Positions 1-9,295 of a DNA stretch of 64,000 nt are shown piece after piece; within the stretch, counting starts at the first letter, position 1; each line of letters opens with the position of its first letter. The notes beneath the pieces were generated by a model. The model made no database searches. It had not been told where the DNA came from and worked only from the letters and a program-made list of their open reading frames with translations. Source of the DNA: Orenia metallireducens (GTDB lineage Bacteria > Bacillota > Halanaerobiia > Halobacteroidales > Halobacteroidaceae); assembly GCF_003001995.1 (NCBI RefSeq), contig NZ_PVNB01000005.1, positions 124,001-188,000 of the forward strand, given 5' to 3'. A program made the translations under genes and the position numbers.

Positions 1-1119
1 GTTAAAATCACTTTGAAGAATCCATATTCACCCTTTATGATGGCACTAGGTAATCCTACTGCTGGAATTATACCTAAAAAGGTCGTTGAAAAGATTGGGA
101 TGGATGAATTTGATCGTAATCCAATTGGAACAGGTCCTTTCAAATTTGCAGAATGGATTCCTGATGACCATATTAAATTAGTTAAGAATAAAGACTATTT
201 TCTAGCTGAACCAAACTTAGATGAAGTAATCTATCGACCGATCCCTAAAGCTGAAGTTATGGCAGCAGAGATCCAAGCTGGGGGAATTGATATAGCAAGT
301 GATCTACTACCACAAGATATCAAGAAATTATCTCAAGATGATTCCTTAGTAGTCAAGACTGTATCAGGTTTATCTTTAAAATATGTTGGATTTTCAGCTC
401 AGATAAAGCCATTCTCAGATGTGAGATTTAGAAAAGCAGTCTATTATGCTGTCCCAATTGATGATGTAGTACAAGGAATCTTTGGAGACACTGGAGATAG
501 AGCTTATTCTTGGATTCCACCTTCAGTCTTTCCTGATGACAACGAGTATATGAAAGCACATGCTCTTAAGCAGAATGAAGATAAAGCTAAAGAGTTATTT
601 GCTCAACTAAAGGCAGAGGGAATTTTAAAGGATGGATTTGAATTCTCTATCTATTCACCACAAGATCCTTATCGAAAGAAAGTAGCTACAGCAATTGCTA
701 CCGAGCTTAAAAGTTATGGTCTCAATGCCAAAGTAGAGGCATTAGAATGGGGAACTTTATTACCGCTCTTAAAGAAGGGAAAAGCAGGAATCTATATTAT
801 GGGATGGGGTTCTGTTCCTGACCCAGATAGATGGACATATAAGATCTTCCATACAGGATCAGCAATGAACTTCTCCAAATATAGTAATAAAGTAGTAGAT
901 CAAGCCTTAGAACAAGGAAGAAGACTAGTAGGTAGTGACAAGAGAGGAACAGAATATAAGAAAGCTATGAGAAAAGCCTTAGTCAAAGATTATATTCACA
1001 TTCCATTAGCCTTTACTAATGTCACAACAGTAATGAATAAGAATGTTGAAGGTTTTGAACCTTCTCCACAAGGATACTTCCACCTAGTAACTGATAAAAG
1101 AAATGTAACAATCAAATAG
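1..1119 (+). CDS. Oligopeptide/dipeptide ABC transporter substrate-binding protein, C-terminal part
   Basis: The reading frame is open from base 1, so this is the C-terminal 372 residues of a family-5 extracellular solute-binding protein; the N-terminus and signal peptide lie outside the window. Family features visible are the NPIGTGPFKF segment, the conserved IKPFSDVRFRKAVYYAV helix typical of DppA/OppA lobes, and a C-terminal domain with GWGSVPDPD. The protein would be exported, capture peptides (or related solutes) outside the membrane and deliver them to the two permeases encoded directly downstream. A hairpin follows the stop, as is common between a highly expressed binding protein and its permeases. 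The substrate cannot be read from sequence; peptides are the family default. Confidence 0.93.
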   Translation, partial: VKITLKNPYSPFMMALGNPTAGIIPKKVVEKIGMDEFDRNPIGTGPFKFAEWIPDDHIKLVKNKDYFLAEPNLDEVIYRPIPKAEVMAAEIQAGGIDIASDLLPQDIKKLSQDDSLVVKTVSGLSLKYVGFSAQIKPFSDVRFRKAVYYAVPIDDVVQGIFGDTGDRAYSWIPPSVFPDDNEYMKAHALKQNEDKAKELFAQLKAEGILKDGFEFSIYSPQDPYRKKVATAIATELKSYGLNAKVEALEWGTLLPLLKKGKAGIYIMGWGSVPDPDRWTYKIFHTGSAMNFSKYSNKVVDQALEQGRRLVGSDKRGTEYKKAMRKALVKDYIHIPLAFTNVTTVMNKNVEGFEPSPQGYFHLVTDKRNVTIK

Positions 1120-1171
1120 ATTAAAGTAATAATTAGTCAAGGGTGATAAAATAAAAGACCTGTAAAAACTG

Positions 1172-1203
1172 GTGGTAAGTAACTATTAATAGTTGCTTAC
1201 CAC
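1172..1203 (+). other. Intercistronic hairpin between binding protein and permease genes
   Basis: Arms GTGGTAAG and CTTACCAC enclose a second palindrome AACTATTAATAGTT, giving a nearly continuous stem-loop. There is no strong U-tract after it, so it is more likely an mRNA-stabilising element or a leaky attenuator that lowers expression of the permeases relative to the binding protein than a full terminator. Confidence 0.6.
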
Positions 1204-1238
1204 TTAATTACTCATGCTAATTAAAGGAGATGCAAATT

Positions 1239-2177
1239 ATGCTTAACTATATTCTCAGAAGATTACTAATCTTAATTCCTATACTGATCTTTATTTCTCT
1301 ATTTATCTTTGTAATTATAAAATTAACCCCTGGAGACCCTGCCCTTGTCCTGTTAGGGGAGCGGGCTACTGAGCAAGCCCTTAACCAGACACGGATAAAA
1401 TATGGCTTAGACCAACCTTTACATATTCAGTATTTTAAAATGATGGAAAATTTCTTTAAAGGAGATCTAAAATCTATCAATTATAAGCAGAATGTCATCT
1501 CTGTGATAATTAATAGATTACCTGCAACCTTAGAATTGGGAGCAGCAGCTTTAGTTATTGCTATAATAGTCTCAATCCCTGCTGGCATCATCTCAGCTAT
1601 CAAGAGAAATTCTGTGTTTGATTATATCTCGATGTCAATAGCTTTATTAGGGATCTCAATTCCAGTCTTTTATACAGGAATAATCTTGATGTATATCTTT
1701 GCAGTAAAGTTAAATTGGCTCCCTGCTTCAGGCTATGGGGGTCACATCTGGACAACAGAAGGATTTAAATACTTTATTCTCCCAGCAATCTCCCTCTCCT
1801 TTGTATTGATGGCATCTACAACTAGATTGACCCGCTCCTCTATCTTAGAGGTAATTCAAGAGGATTATATCCGTACTGCAAGAGCAAAGGGAGTTAAAGA
1901 AAAATCAGTCATACTGATTCATGCTTTCAAAAATGCCTTGGTTCCTATAGTAACTAATATCGGTAATCAGGTCGCTGGAATCTTTGCCGGTGCAGTCTTA
2001 ACAGAGACAGTCTTTGCCTGGCCAGGAGTAGGCAGATTAGCAGTCAATGCTATCTTTAGGCGTGATGAACCTTTAGTCTTTGGCTGTGTAATCTTCCTAT
2101 CGGCAGTATATGTAATTGTTAATCTGATAGTGGACTTAGTCTATACACTAATAAATCCGCAGATCACATATGATTAG
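1239..2177 (+). CDS. Peptide ABC transporter permease, DppB/OppB type
   Basis: A 312-residue inner-membrane permease with an N-terminal helix MLNYILRRLLILIP, the LTPGDPA motif after the first helix, about six membrane segments, and the cytoplasmic EAA loop (YIRTARAKGVKEKSVIL) that docks on the ATPases. An ATG exists 9 bases upstream, but AAAGGAG at 1223-1229 abuts it directly and is correctly spaced for the ATG at 1239, so I use that start. It follows the substrate-binding protein and lies 11 bases before its partner permease, the standard order of dpp/opp operons. Together they form the membrane channel for peptide import. Confidence 0.93.
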   Translation: MLNYILRRLLILIPILIFISLFIFVIIKLTPGDPALVLLGERATEQALNQTRIKYGLDQPLHIQYFKMMENFFKGDLKSINYKQNVISVIINRLPATLELGAAALVIAIIVSIPAGIISAIKRNSVFDYISMSIALLGISIPVFYTGIILMYIFAVKLNWLPASGYGGHIWTTEGFKYFILPAISLSFVLMASTTRLTRSSILEVIQEDYIRTARAKGVKEKSVILIHAFKNALVPIVTNIGNQVAGIFAGAVLTETVFAWPGVGRLAVNAIFRRDEPLVFGCVIFLSAVYVIVNLIVDLVYTLINPQITYD

Positions 2178-2188
2178 AGGTGAACAGA

Positions 2189-3211
2189 GTGATTTCAAAA
2201 TACTTAATCGTTTTATTAGGCTTCAATCTCCTAACCTTAATCTTTAGTTTATCTAAGGCAACAAATAACCAGGATAATCTAATCTCTTATCTAATCTTTG
2301 CATTACTTACTTTAGCTTTAGGATTTTTGATAAATAAGGTTAGAAAAACCAATCAAACAGATTCTAATATACAAACAACTAGTAATTTAACTTGGAAAAA
2401 ATTAAAGAGGAACAAGAATGCCGTCTTTGGCTTAATCATTATAATTATTTTGGTTTATATCTCTATCTTGGCTCCTTTTATAATGCCCCATGATCCTTTA
2501 GAGATGAACTGGGGAAAAACCATCCAAAAACCAAGTCTAGAACATTGGTTTGGCACCGATGAGTTTGGTAGAGATATCTTCTCACGAGCAATTTATGGCG
2601 TTAGGATTGCCCTTGGAATTGGATTATTAGCCGTAGTTTTAAATACATTATTAGGAACCTTTCTAGGATTAATTGCAGGCTATTATGGGGGCAGAGTCGA
2701 TAATTTAATTATGAGAGCAATCGAGATGTGGAACTCAATTCCTTTTATCCTGATGGCAATTGCTTTAATAGCGGCCTTGGGAACAGGTCTGCTTAACTTG
2801 ATACTGGTCGTTAGTATTACTGGAATTATGCAATTTGCTAGAGTAATTAGAAGTTCAGTCTTAGGACTTAAAAAGGCTGATTATGTTTTAGCAGCTAAGG
2901 TTATGGGAATTCCCGATAGACAGATCATAATCAGACATATTCTCCCTAACTGTATTGCACCAATTATTGTACTAGCTACACTAAGAATTGGAGAGATGAT
3001 CTTAACCATTGCTGGTCTATCATTTTTAGGGCTAGGGATTCAACCACCTATGCCAGCCTTAGGATCAATGCTCTCTTCTGGACAGCAATATATTTCAGAA
3101 AATCTAATGATGTCTATTGTTCCTGGAACGATGATCTTATTGATAGTTTTTGCTTTTAATCTGTTAGGAGATGGCTTAAGAGATGCACTTGACTCTAAAC
3201 TTTCCAATTAA
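2189..3211 (+). CDS. Peptide ABC transporter permease, DppC/OppC type
   Basis: A 340-residue permease with an extra N-terminal hydrophobic region (about residues 1-50, two helices) before the typical OppC_N segment KKLKRNKNAVFGLIIII and the FGTDEFGRDIFSRAIYG motif. The EAA-type loop DYVLAAKVMGIPDRQIIIRHILPN is intact. TAGAGG at 2175-2180 is spaced for the GTG at 2189 rather than the GTG at 2180, so the later GTG is chosen. It pairs with the upstream DppB-type protein to form the heterodimeric pore. Gaps of 11-12 bases on either side indicate one polycistronic unit. Confidence 0.92.
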   Translation: MISKYLIVLLGFNLLTLIFSLSKATNNQDNLISYLIFALLTLALGFLINKVRKTNQTDSNIQTTSNLTWKKLKRNKNAVFGLIIIIILVYISILAPFIMPHDPLEMNWGKTIQKPSLEHWFGTDEFGRDIFSRAIYGVRIALGIGLLAVVLNTLLGTFLGLIAGYYGGRVDNLIMRAIEMWNSIPFILMAIALIAALGTGLLNLILVVSITGIMQFARVIRSSVLGLKKADYVLAAKVMGIPDRQIIIRHILPNCIAPIIVLATLRIGEMILTIAGLSFLGLGIQPPMPALGSMLSSGQQYISENLMMSIVPGTMILLIVFAFNLLGDGLRDALDSKLSN

Positions 3212-3223
3212 GAGGTGGATAGC

Positions 3224-4222
3224 ATGGAAAAAGATATAATTTTGGAGATAAATAATTTAAAGACCTACTTTGATACCGATAATGGAATAGTAAAGGCCTG
3301 TGATGGAGTCAGCTATCAACTCAATCAAGGAAAAACTCTGGCTGTTGTAGGTGAATCAGGCTCTGGAAAATCGGTAACTGCCCTATCAATCTTAAAGTTA
3401 ATCCCTTCACCACCGGGTAAAATTGTAGATGGTGAGATTAATTTTAAAGGAATAAATCTATTGAAGATATCTAAAGAAGAGATGGAGAAGATCAGAGGAA
3501 ATGAGATTGCAATGATCTTCCAAGAACCGATGACCTCGTTAAACCCTGCTCTAACTATCGGTTATCAGATTAGAGAAGCCTTGTTATTACATCAGAGTAT
3601 CTCTAAAAAAGAGGCTAATCAAAGAGCTATTGAACTGTTAAACCTGGTCGGTATCCCTTCCCCAGACCAGAGAGTCTCTGAATATCCCCATCAGATCAGT
3701 GGAGGAATGAGACAGAGGGTGATGATTGCTATAGCACTTGCTTGTAACCCTAAGCTTTTAATTGCCGATGAACCAACTACTGCTTTAGATGTTACAATTC
3801 AAGCTCAAATTCTACGCTTAATTAAAAGGCTTCAGCAAGAATTAGAAATGTCGGTGATTATGATTACCCATGATTTAGGAGTAGTAGCCGAAGTAGCCGA
3901 TACAGTGGCAGTGATGTATGCTGGTAAGATTGTAGAGTATGGGTTAGTAGATGACATCTTTTATGACTCTAAACACCCTTACCTAAAAGGATTAAAAAAG
4001 TCTATTCCCCGCTTAGATATTGAACAAGAAGTGCTACATACTATTAAAGGAGTAGTACCCAGCTCTTCGGACTTACCTGCTGGTTGCAAGTTTGAACCAC
4101 GCTGCTCTTATTCTTTAGAAATCTGTAAATTTAAAGAGCCTAAAAGAACTTATTTTAATGATACTCATTATACTTGCTGTTGGCTGTACCAGAAGGATGG
4201 TGAAAATTTAAATGGAGAGTAA
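3224..4222 (+). CDS. Peptide ABC transporter ATP-binding protein, DppD/OppD type
   Basis: A 332-residue cytoplasmic ATPase: Walker A GESGSGKSV, Q-loop MIFQEPMTSLNPA, signature ISGGMRQR, Walker B LLIADEPTTALD and switch His ITHDLG are all present. The C-terminal oligopeptide-transporter extension contains cysteines (GCKFEPRCSYSLEIC) that in this family can bind an Fe-S cluster. AGAGG at 3211-3215 sets the start at the ATG at 3224. It forms the ATPase heterodimer with the next gene, with which it overlaps by 11 bases, implying translational coupling. Confidence 0.94.
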   Translation: MEKDIILEINNLKTYFDTDNGIVKACDGVSYQLNQGKTLAVVGESGSGKSVTALSILKLIPSPPGKIVDGEINFKGINLLKISKEEMEKIRGNEIAMIFQEPMTSLNPALTIGYQIREALLLHQSISKKEANQRAIELLNLVGIPSPDQRVSEYPHQISGGMRQRVMIAIALACNPKLLIADEPTTALDVTIQAQILRLIKRLQQELEMSVIMITHDLGVVAEVADTVAVMYAGKIVEYGLVDDIFYDSKHPYLKGLKKSIPRLDIEQEVLHTIKGVVPSSSDLPAGCKFEPRCSYSLEICKFKEPKRTYFNDTHYTCCWLYQKDGENLNGE

Positions 4223-5189
4223 AGCAATTTTGGAGGTTAGAGATTTAGAAGTATACTTCCCAATTAAGAAAGGGCTTTTAAAGAAGAAGGTCGGCGAGGT
4301 CAAGGCAGTAGATGGACTGAGCTTCACCTTAAAAAGAGGTGAAACCTTAGGATTAGTAGGTGAATCTGGTTGTGGAAAGACAACTACTGGTAAAGCGATT
4401 GTAAAACTTATTGAAGCAACTGGTGGAGAAATCTATTATGATGGCAGAGAGATTTTGAATATGAGCCCAAGGGAGTTTAAAGCTATTCGCCCTAAGCTAC
4501 AGATGATCTTTCAAGACCCCTTCTCTTCTTTAAATCCACGGATGACCGTTGGTGATATCATTGCAGAACCAATTAAATTTCACCGCCCCCAAGAGAATAT
4601 ACAAGAATTAGTGGAACATTATCTGGAACTGACCGGTTTAAAGAAAGAACAACTAAGTAGATATCCCCATGAATTCTCTGGTGGACAGCGCCAACGGATA
4701 GGTATCGCTAGAGCTTTGGCTTTGAATCCAGAGGTAATTATTGCTGATGAACCCGTTTCTGCTTTAGATGTCTCGATTCAAGCTAAAATTATTAATTTAA
4801 TGAAGAGATTACAGGAGGAGTTAGGGATAGCTTATCTATTTATTGCCCATGATCTGTCGATAGTCAAGCATATCTCCGATTACATCGCAGTAATGTACTT
4901 AGGTAATATTGTAGAGCTTAGTCCTGCTAAAGAGCTTTATCAAAATCCTGCTCATCCTTATACCAAAGCTCTAATCTCTAGTATTCCTATTCCTGACCCT
5001 AGAAAGAAGAAAGATGAGATAATACTTAAAGGAGAGATCCCTTCACCACTGGATGCGCCTAGCGGATGTAAGTTTGCAACTAGATGCCCTTATGCTACTA
5101 CTAAATGTAATAATCAGAGACCAAAAATGGAAGTCATCAGCAACAATCATCAAGTCGCTTGCCATCACTGGAAGAAAATCAATAGCTAA
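4212..5189 (+). CDS. Peptide ABC transporter ATP-binding protein, DppF/OppF type
   Basis: A 325-residue ATPase with Walker A GESGCGKTT, Q-loop MIFQDPFSSLNPRM, signature FSGGQRQR, Walker B VIIADEPVSALD and H-loop IAHDLS. It carries the OppF-type C-terminal tail with the CKFATRCPYATTKC cysteines. The start overlaps the end of the preceding ATPase gene, typical of dppD-dppF pairs. With the preceding ATPase it powers import through the two permeases. A Shine-Dalgarno sequence for the following amidotransferase lies immediately after its stop. Confidence 0.94.
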   Translation: MESKAILEVRDLEVYFPIKKGLLKKKVGEVKAVDGLSFTLKRGETLGLVGESGCGKTTTGKAIVKLIEATGGEIYYDGREILNMSPREFKAIRPKLQMIFQDPFSSLNPRMTVGDIIAEPIKFHRPQENIQELVEHYLELTGLKKEQLSRYPHEFSGGQRQRIGIARALALNPEVIIADEPVSALDVSIQAKIINLMKRLQEELGIAYLFIAHDLSIVKHISDYIAVMYLGNIVELSPAKELYQNPAHPYTKALISSIPIPDPRKKKDEIILKGEIPSPLDAPSGCKFATRCPYATTKCNNQRPKMEVISNNHQVACHHWKKINS

Positions 5190-5202
5190 AGGAGAAATCA
5201 AA

Positions 5203-5925
5203 ATGGAGAAACCAATTATAGGAATTACTACCTTTTGCAAAAAAGAACCTAAAAAAACATATTGTTCAGCAAGTTATAACTATATAACTGCAATTGGTAA
5301 TGCCGGTGGAATTCCAATGCTGATTCCATTGCTAGGAAAGAAGGATTCTATCAGTAGATATATTGATAATATAGATGCTTTAGTCTTAAGCGGTGGAGAG
5401 GATATCTCACCTTTATTATATGGTGAAAATCCAACTAAGACGATTAAAATGATCAACCCTCGCAGAGATAAATGGGAGCTAGAGCTTTTTAATGAGGCAC
5501 ATAGACGTAATATGCCAATCTTAGGTATCTGTCGAGGGATTCAGCTGATTAATATTGCAGCAGGTGGTAATTTATATCAGGATATTAGTGTACAGTGTAA
5601 AGAAGCCTTGGGTCATATGCCTATAGAAACTGAGGTGCATCATCTCTTCCACTCTATTAATATTGAAAAGGAGAGTAAATTATTTGATATCTTCAAATCT
5701 ACTAAGATCGATATCAACTCTTATCACCATCAAGCAGTCAAAGATTTAGCTGCTGGCTTTAAAGTTACTGCTAGATCTGAGGAAGGAATTATAGAAGCTA
5801 TTGAATCTATTGACAAGAAGTTTGTCATTGGGGTTCAGTGGCATCCAGAGGATTTGATCAGGCATCATCCCCATTTTATGGAGCTATTTAAGGCAATTGT
5901 GCAAGCAGCTAAAGATGATGATTAA
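5203..5925 (+). CDS. Class I glutamine amidotransferase-like gamma-glutamyl hydrolase (PuuD family)
   Basis: A 240-residue cytoplasmic peptidase-C26 protein. The nucleophilic Cys is C110 in GICRGIQLINIAAGG, and the His/Glu of the triad are H214 and E216 in VQWHPED. The family hydrolyses gamma-glutamyl bonds, for example gamma-glutamyl-GABA. The open frame extends far upstream inside dppF, but AAAGGAG at 5188-5194 fixes the ATG at 5203. It lies 13 bases after the transporter ATPase and is probably co-transcribed, so an attractive inference is that the transporter imports gamma-glutamyl peptides that this enzyme cleaves. No glutamine-dependent synthetase partner is nearby, which argues for hydrolase rather than amidotransferase. 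Confidence 0.87.
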   Translation: MEKPIIGITTFCKKEPKKTYCSASYNYITAIGNAGGIPMLIPLLGKKDSISRYIDNIDALVLSGGEDISPLLYGENPTKTIKMINPRRDKWELELFNEAHRRNMPILGICRGIQLINIAAGGNLYQDISVQCKEALGHMPIETEVHHLFHSINIEKESKLFDIFKSTKIDINSYHHQAVKDLAAGFKVTARSEEGIIEAIESIDKKFVIGVQWHPEDLIRHHPHFMELFKAIVQAAKDDD

Positions 5926-5945
5926 AAATTTTTATTCTTGAGATT

Positions 5946-5981
5946 AAAAAAAGAAGACTATTATCTTAAATAATAGCCTTC
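5946..5981 (-). terminator. Rho-independent terminator downstream of ywbE
   Basis: Stem GAAG/CTTC and CTATTAT/ATAATAG around a 5-base loop. The T-run lies on the minus-strand 3' side, so it terminates leftward transcripts and can also separate them from the convergent peptide-transport operon. Confidence 0.75.
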
Positions 5982-6041
5982 AAATCATTATACATAACTA
6001 CACTACTTATTCTTCTCTAATCCCTAATGGAATCTTAAACT

Positions 6042-6236
6042 TTAACTATGAATAGCTTGTACCCTACCAACTTTACCACTCTCTAAGCGTACCTTGATTC
6101 CATGGGGATGGGTAGGAGAATTAGTCAGAATATCCTTAACAACCCCTTCTGTCAATTTTCCTGAACTCTGATCTTTCTTTAATACGATTGAAACCTTTAA
6201 TCCTGCTTTGATATCTTTTCTATTTTTGCCATTCAT
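6042..6236 (-). CDS. ywbE: YwbE family protein (DUF2196)
   Basis: A 64-residue basic protein matching the YwbE family across its length: RKDIKAGLKVSIVLKKDQSSGKLTEG followed by TNSPTHPHGIKVRL and a terminal VGRVQ segment. AAGGAGTGG is well spaced before the ATG. The family is conserved and single-domain but has no established function. It is divided from the upstream GDPD gene by 54 bases and may share its transcript; a terminator follows it. Confidence 0.88.
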   Translation of the reverse strand: MNGKNRKDIKAGLKVSIVLKKDQSSGKLTEGVVKDILTNSPTHPHGIKVRLESGKVGRVQAIHS

Positions 6237-6290
6237 TTAAACCACTCCTTGATTTCTTTATTATAGATTAGATTATTTTAATAACTAGAT

Positions 6291-7235
6291 TCACTCCTCC
6301 AAAATATCTTCTATCTCTGATAGTTTAGGAAGTCTATTCAAAAATTCTAAGACTGCTTCTGGTCTATCGGTGATATAGCCACTGGACTGAAAATAAGCCA
6401 GTATTTTTAATTGCCATAATTGATTGATAGTATATGGAAGCACAAATAACCCTCTATCATGGGCAGCCGCAATATACCAAGGCCAGTTCATAAAACCTTT
6501 AGTACCTAAGCCCTGGGCTAGTCCTTCTGCTTTCTCTAACCAGCTCTTCCAACCTCTTCTACTGATCATATTATCTGTAATCAGTAGCAAGCGAGGCACT
6601 TTTGGAGCTAGCTCTCTAAATTTTTTCAGACTATCTACTTCAAAGGAGAAGAAGATAGTCTTAGCAAAGTCTTTTTTATCATCTCTTTTAGAAATTTCTT
6701 CTTTATTGTTAGTGGGATTTAACCATCCTTCTTCAGATAAAATAGCAACTATCTCCTCTTCAATACCAGGATATTTCTGAGGATTTTTAGTCTCTAAAAC
6801 CAACCCAGGTGTATATTCCCCACCTTTTGCAATATCTATCAAGTCCTTTAAAGTAATAATATCTATATCTAATTGCTTTAACTGGGTATAAGTAAAGCTA
6901 CCTACCTCTTCATCCTGTCTCTTTGGAAAAACCTCTGATGCATTAGAAACACGCTTGAGATTTGGGTCATGAAATACTATGATCTTACCATCTTTAGTCC
7001 GCTGTAAATCTGCTTCTAAATAATCTGCTCCTTGATCTCTAGCTTTAATAAAAGCAAGAGCACTGGATTCAGGAGCTATTGCTGAAGCACCTCGATGAGC
7101 AATTACAGCTGGATAAGGCATTCCTAGCTGAGCTGCTATCTCCTCCCCCTCTAAAGATGGATTGATAATATAATAAGCACCATAAAATAAAACAATAAGT
7201 AAGATAATAGAACCTATTATAATAACTAATTTCAC
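6291..7235 (-). CDS. Membrane-anchored glycerophosphodiester phosphodiesterase
   Basis: A 314-residue protein with an N-terminal membrane anchor (residues 1-25) and a GDPD TIM barrel facing outside. The catalytic motifs HRGASAIAPES (His/Arg), EADLQRTKDG (metal-binding Glu/Asp) and FHDPNLKRVSN (His/Asp) are present, as is the late LETK motif. It hydrolyses glycerophosphodiesters to glycerol 3-phosphate and an alcohol. The start is GTG behind AGGAGG. Its neighbour on the upstream side is an LtaS-like glycerophosphate transferase homologue, so a role in turnover of phospholipid head groups or polyglycerophosphate is plausible, but this is inferred from context only. Confidence 0.87.
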   Translation of the reverse strand: MKLVIIIGSIILLIVLFYGAYYIINPSLEGEEIAAQLGMPYPAVIAHRGASAIAPESSALAFIKARDQGADYLEADLQRTKDGKIIVFHDPNLKRVSNASEVFPKRQDEEVGSFTYTQLKQLDIDIITLKDLIDIAKGGEYTPGLVLETKNPQKYPGIEEEIVAILSEEGWLNPTNNKEEISKRDDKKDFAKTIFFSFEVDSLKKFRELAPKVPRLLLITDNMISRRGWKSWLEKAEGLAQGLGTKGFMNWPWYIAAAHDRGLFVLPYTINQLWQLKILAYFQSSGYITDRPEAVLEFLNRLPKLSEIEDILEE

Positions 7236-7429
7236 AAAAATACCTCCTAATTGAAATATTATTTTAAAATTAATTATTAACTATAGATGTTCTTCTACTG
7301 TTGTTATCAAAGTCTAACATTACATATAGAGTTATGATATTGCGACACCTTTACTTTAGTGAGCTGTTGACTGACAACTGGCACAAAAGTATCGCAATAT
7401 GTCCATTGAGTTAAAGTTTAAAATACTAT
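7236..7429. repeat. Intergenic inverted-repeat element with GCGACA ends
   Basis: Between the GDPD and sulfatase-family genes, positions 7337-7400 carry imperfect terminal inverted repeats of about 16 bp (ATATTGCGACACCTTT at the left; reverse complement of the right end ATATTGCGATACTTTT). The ends resemble those of a larger element at 28953-29100, suggesting a small non-autonomous repeat family. No coding capacity is visible. Confidence 0.5.
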
Positions 7430-9295
7430 CTACTCTTGAGTATCTATTCTCCTTTTTAGCATTATTGCCTTCATATAATCAATAATCTGCAAAATCCTAT
7501 TCTTATCTTTCTTAGTTAATTCCACCCCCTCTTTTGTTGTCCCTTTAAGATGACCCACCTTTTCTAGCCCTTCAAGCCCCTTTATAAAGAGGTGATCTTT
7601 ATATAAAACTTGCGGTAGCTCATGGATAAAAGGAACTGGCTTTTGCTCTCCTTTGAGCAGAGAAGAACCGATAAATTCCCTAGGTTTCTGCTCTATACCC
7701 ATCATATCTAAAATAGTTGGAGCTATATCAGTTGTTGTAGCAGTCTTCTTAATCACATCTGCTTGCACAGCTGGATATTTAATTATAAGAGGAATGTGTT
7801 CAGGCTGATTGATATTTTCATCAGCTACAAACTCTTCACTAGAGGTATATTCCTTCTCATCAATTCCTGCTTGATGGTCAGCATATATGATAAAGAGGGT
7901 ATTCTCTGCTAATCCCCTCTGTTGCAGCTGATCAAAAAACATCTCTAAGGATTTATCTAAAAAAGAGACTGATTGAAAATAATCATATACTATTGGATTA
8001 TCAATATCACTATACTCCTTTTGAATCTCACTTTCTGGATAAAAGGTGAAAGGAGTATGAGTGCTTACTGTTATCATATACGCAAAAAAGGGTCGATCAG
8101 CTTGCTCTAAATAATCCAAGGATTGATTAAAGAAATCATAATCATTGATTCCTAAGTAGGATTCCTCTAAGTCCATTATTCTATCTTTACTTGAAAAGTC
8201 TTCTCTACTATAAAATCTATCAAAGCCTAAGCTAGGAAAGGCCTTGTAGCGATGAAAGAACTTTTTATTATTACCATGAAAGGCTAAGGTCTGATACCCT
8301 CTCTTCTTTAACAACTTAACTATAGAATCAAACTTGCTCATATCATCTTCTCTGAAAGAATAATTTCTATTCACTGGATAAAGAGAGGTTAAAAAAGCAA
8401 AATCAGCATCAAAACTACCATTTACATGTTGAGAATAAAAATTTTCAGCATAGAGACTCTCACTTTTAAGCTGATTTAAGAAAGGCGTCAACTCCCGATT
8501 ATTATGCCTATAATCAATTATCTTCTCATCTAAGGATTCTAGTTGTATTACAATTATATTACTATTTTTATCTATTAGGCTTTTATCATCTAGTCTATCT
8601 TCTTCAATAGGAGTAGAGACCTCTTTATTAGCTATATTCAGATAAGCTGCATAAGTAGAGGTATGAAACTCATACAGATATAAGGAAGCTAACCCATAGA
8701 CATTGACAAAGCCTGCACTACTTCTACTATATAGCTCAGCTGGACTATGATTTCCTAGTAATAAATTAACTGTGAAGATTTGAAAGATTAATAATAAGAT
8801 TATAACTATAGTTCCCCTCTTTATCCTGCTTTTAGTAAATAACGCTACTATATTCCCTTTACTTTTAGTATCTCTAGCTTTAAATGTCAAAATAACTAAT
8901 AAGATAATATCAATAACAAAGAAAATATCCCATACTTTAAAAATATGTCTAAATAATACCACAGGTGAGCCTACACCTTCACTGGTAGTCACATCAATAA
9001 AGCTTAAGTAATCACCAAAATGTCTGTTATACCAAAGATTACCCATAAATAAGGTAGTAAATAATATTGATACCACTAGTAAGGAAGCTCTACCTTTCTT
9101 CGCCTTAGCTAAGGGAGCTAAAAGATAACCGGTCAAAAATGTAAAGAATATATTTTTAAGGACAATTCCAGTGATAGCAGGAACATTGAAGATAAGTAAT
9201 AACATATAATTATATTTAAACAAAAATCCAATCATAAAAACAATCATAAAATACTTCTGCTTTTTTGTTAAATTTAACTCTTTAAGCTGCAACAC
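7430..9295 (-). CDS. LtaS-like membrane sulfatase-fold phosphoglycerol transferase homologue
   Basis: A 621-residue protein: about five N-terminal membrane helices (residues 1-190), a linker, then an extracellular sulfatase-fold domain (about 245-560). Metal and catalytic residues align with S. aureus LtaS: E253 in QLESLD, H340 in AFHGNN, H413 in STHTPF, D473-H474 in YADHQ. The nucleophile position, Thr300 in LtaS, is a serine here (S294 in NGSFDADF). The family transfers glycerophosphate from phosphatidylglycerol to polymers or acts on related phosphoesters. The start is GTG behind AAAGGAGGG. Canonical lipoteichoic acid synthesis is not assured, so I do not use the ltaS symbol. Confidence 0.82.
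   Translation of the reverse strand: MLQLKELNLTKKQKYFMIVFMIGFLFKYNYMLLLIFNVPAITGIVLKNIFFTFLTGYLLAPLAKAKKGRASLLVVSILFTTLFMGNLWYNRHFGDYLSFIDVTTSEGVGSPVVLFRHIFKVWDIFFVIDIILLVILTFKARDTKSKGNIVALFTKSRIKRGTIVIILLLIFQIFTVNLLLGNHSPAELYSRSSAGFVNVYGLASLYLYEFHTSTYAAYLNIANKEVSTPIEEDRLDDKSLIDKNSNIIVIQLESLDEKIIDYRHNNRELTPFLNQLKSESLYAENFYSQHVNGSFDADFAFLTSLYPVNRNYSFREDDMSKFDSIVKLLKKRGYQTLAFHGNNKKFFHRYKAFPSLGFDRFYSREDFSSKDRIMDLEESYLGINDYDFFNQSLDYLEQADRPFFAYMITVSTHTPFTFYPESEIQKEYSDIDNPIVYDYFQSVSFLDKSLEMFFDQLQQRGLAENTLFIIYADHQAGIDEKEYTSSEEFVADENINQPEHIPLIIKYPAVQADVIKKTATTTDIAPTILDMMGIEQKPREFIGSSLLKGEQKPVPFIHELPQVLYKDHLFIKGLEGLEKVGHLKGTTKEGVELTKKDKNRILQIIDYMKAIMLKRRIDTQE

Noticed and set aside
5053-5202. Extended N-terminus of the amidotransferase inside dppF
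   Set aside because: The extension has no homology to the family and a proper Shine-Dalgarno sequence lies before the ATG at 5203.
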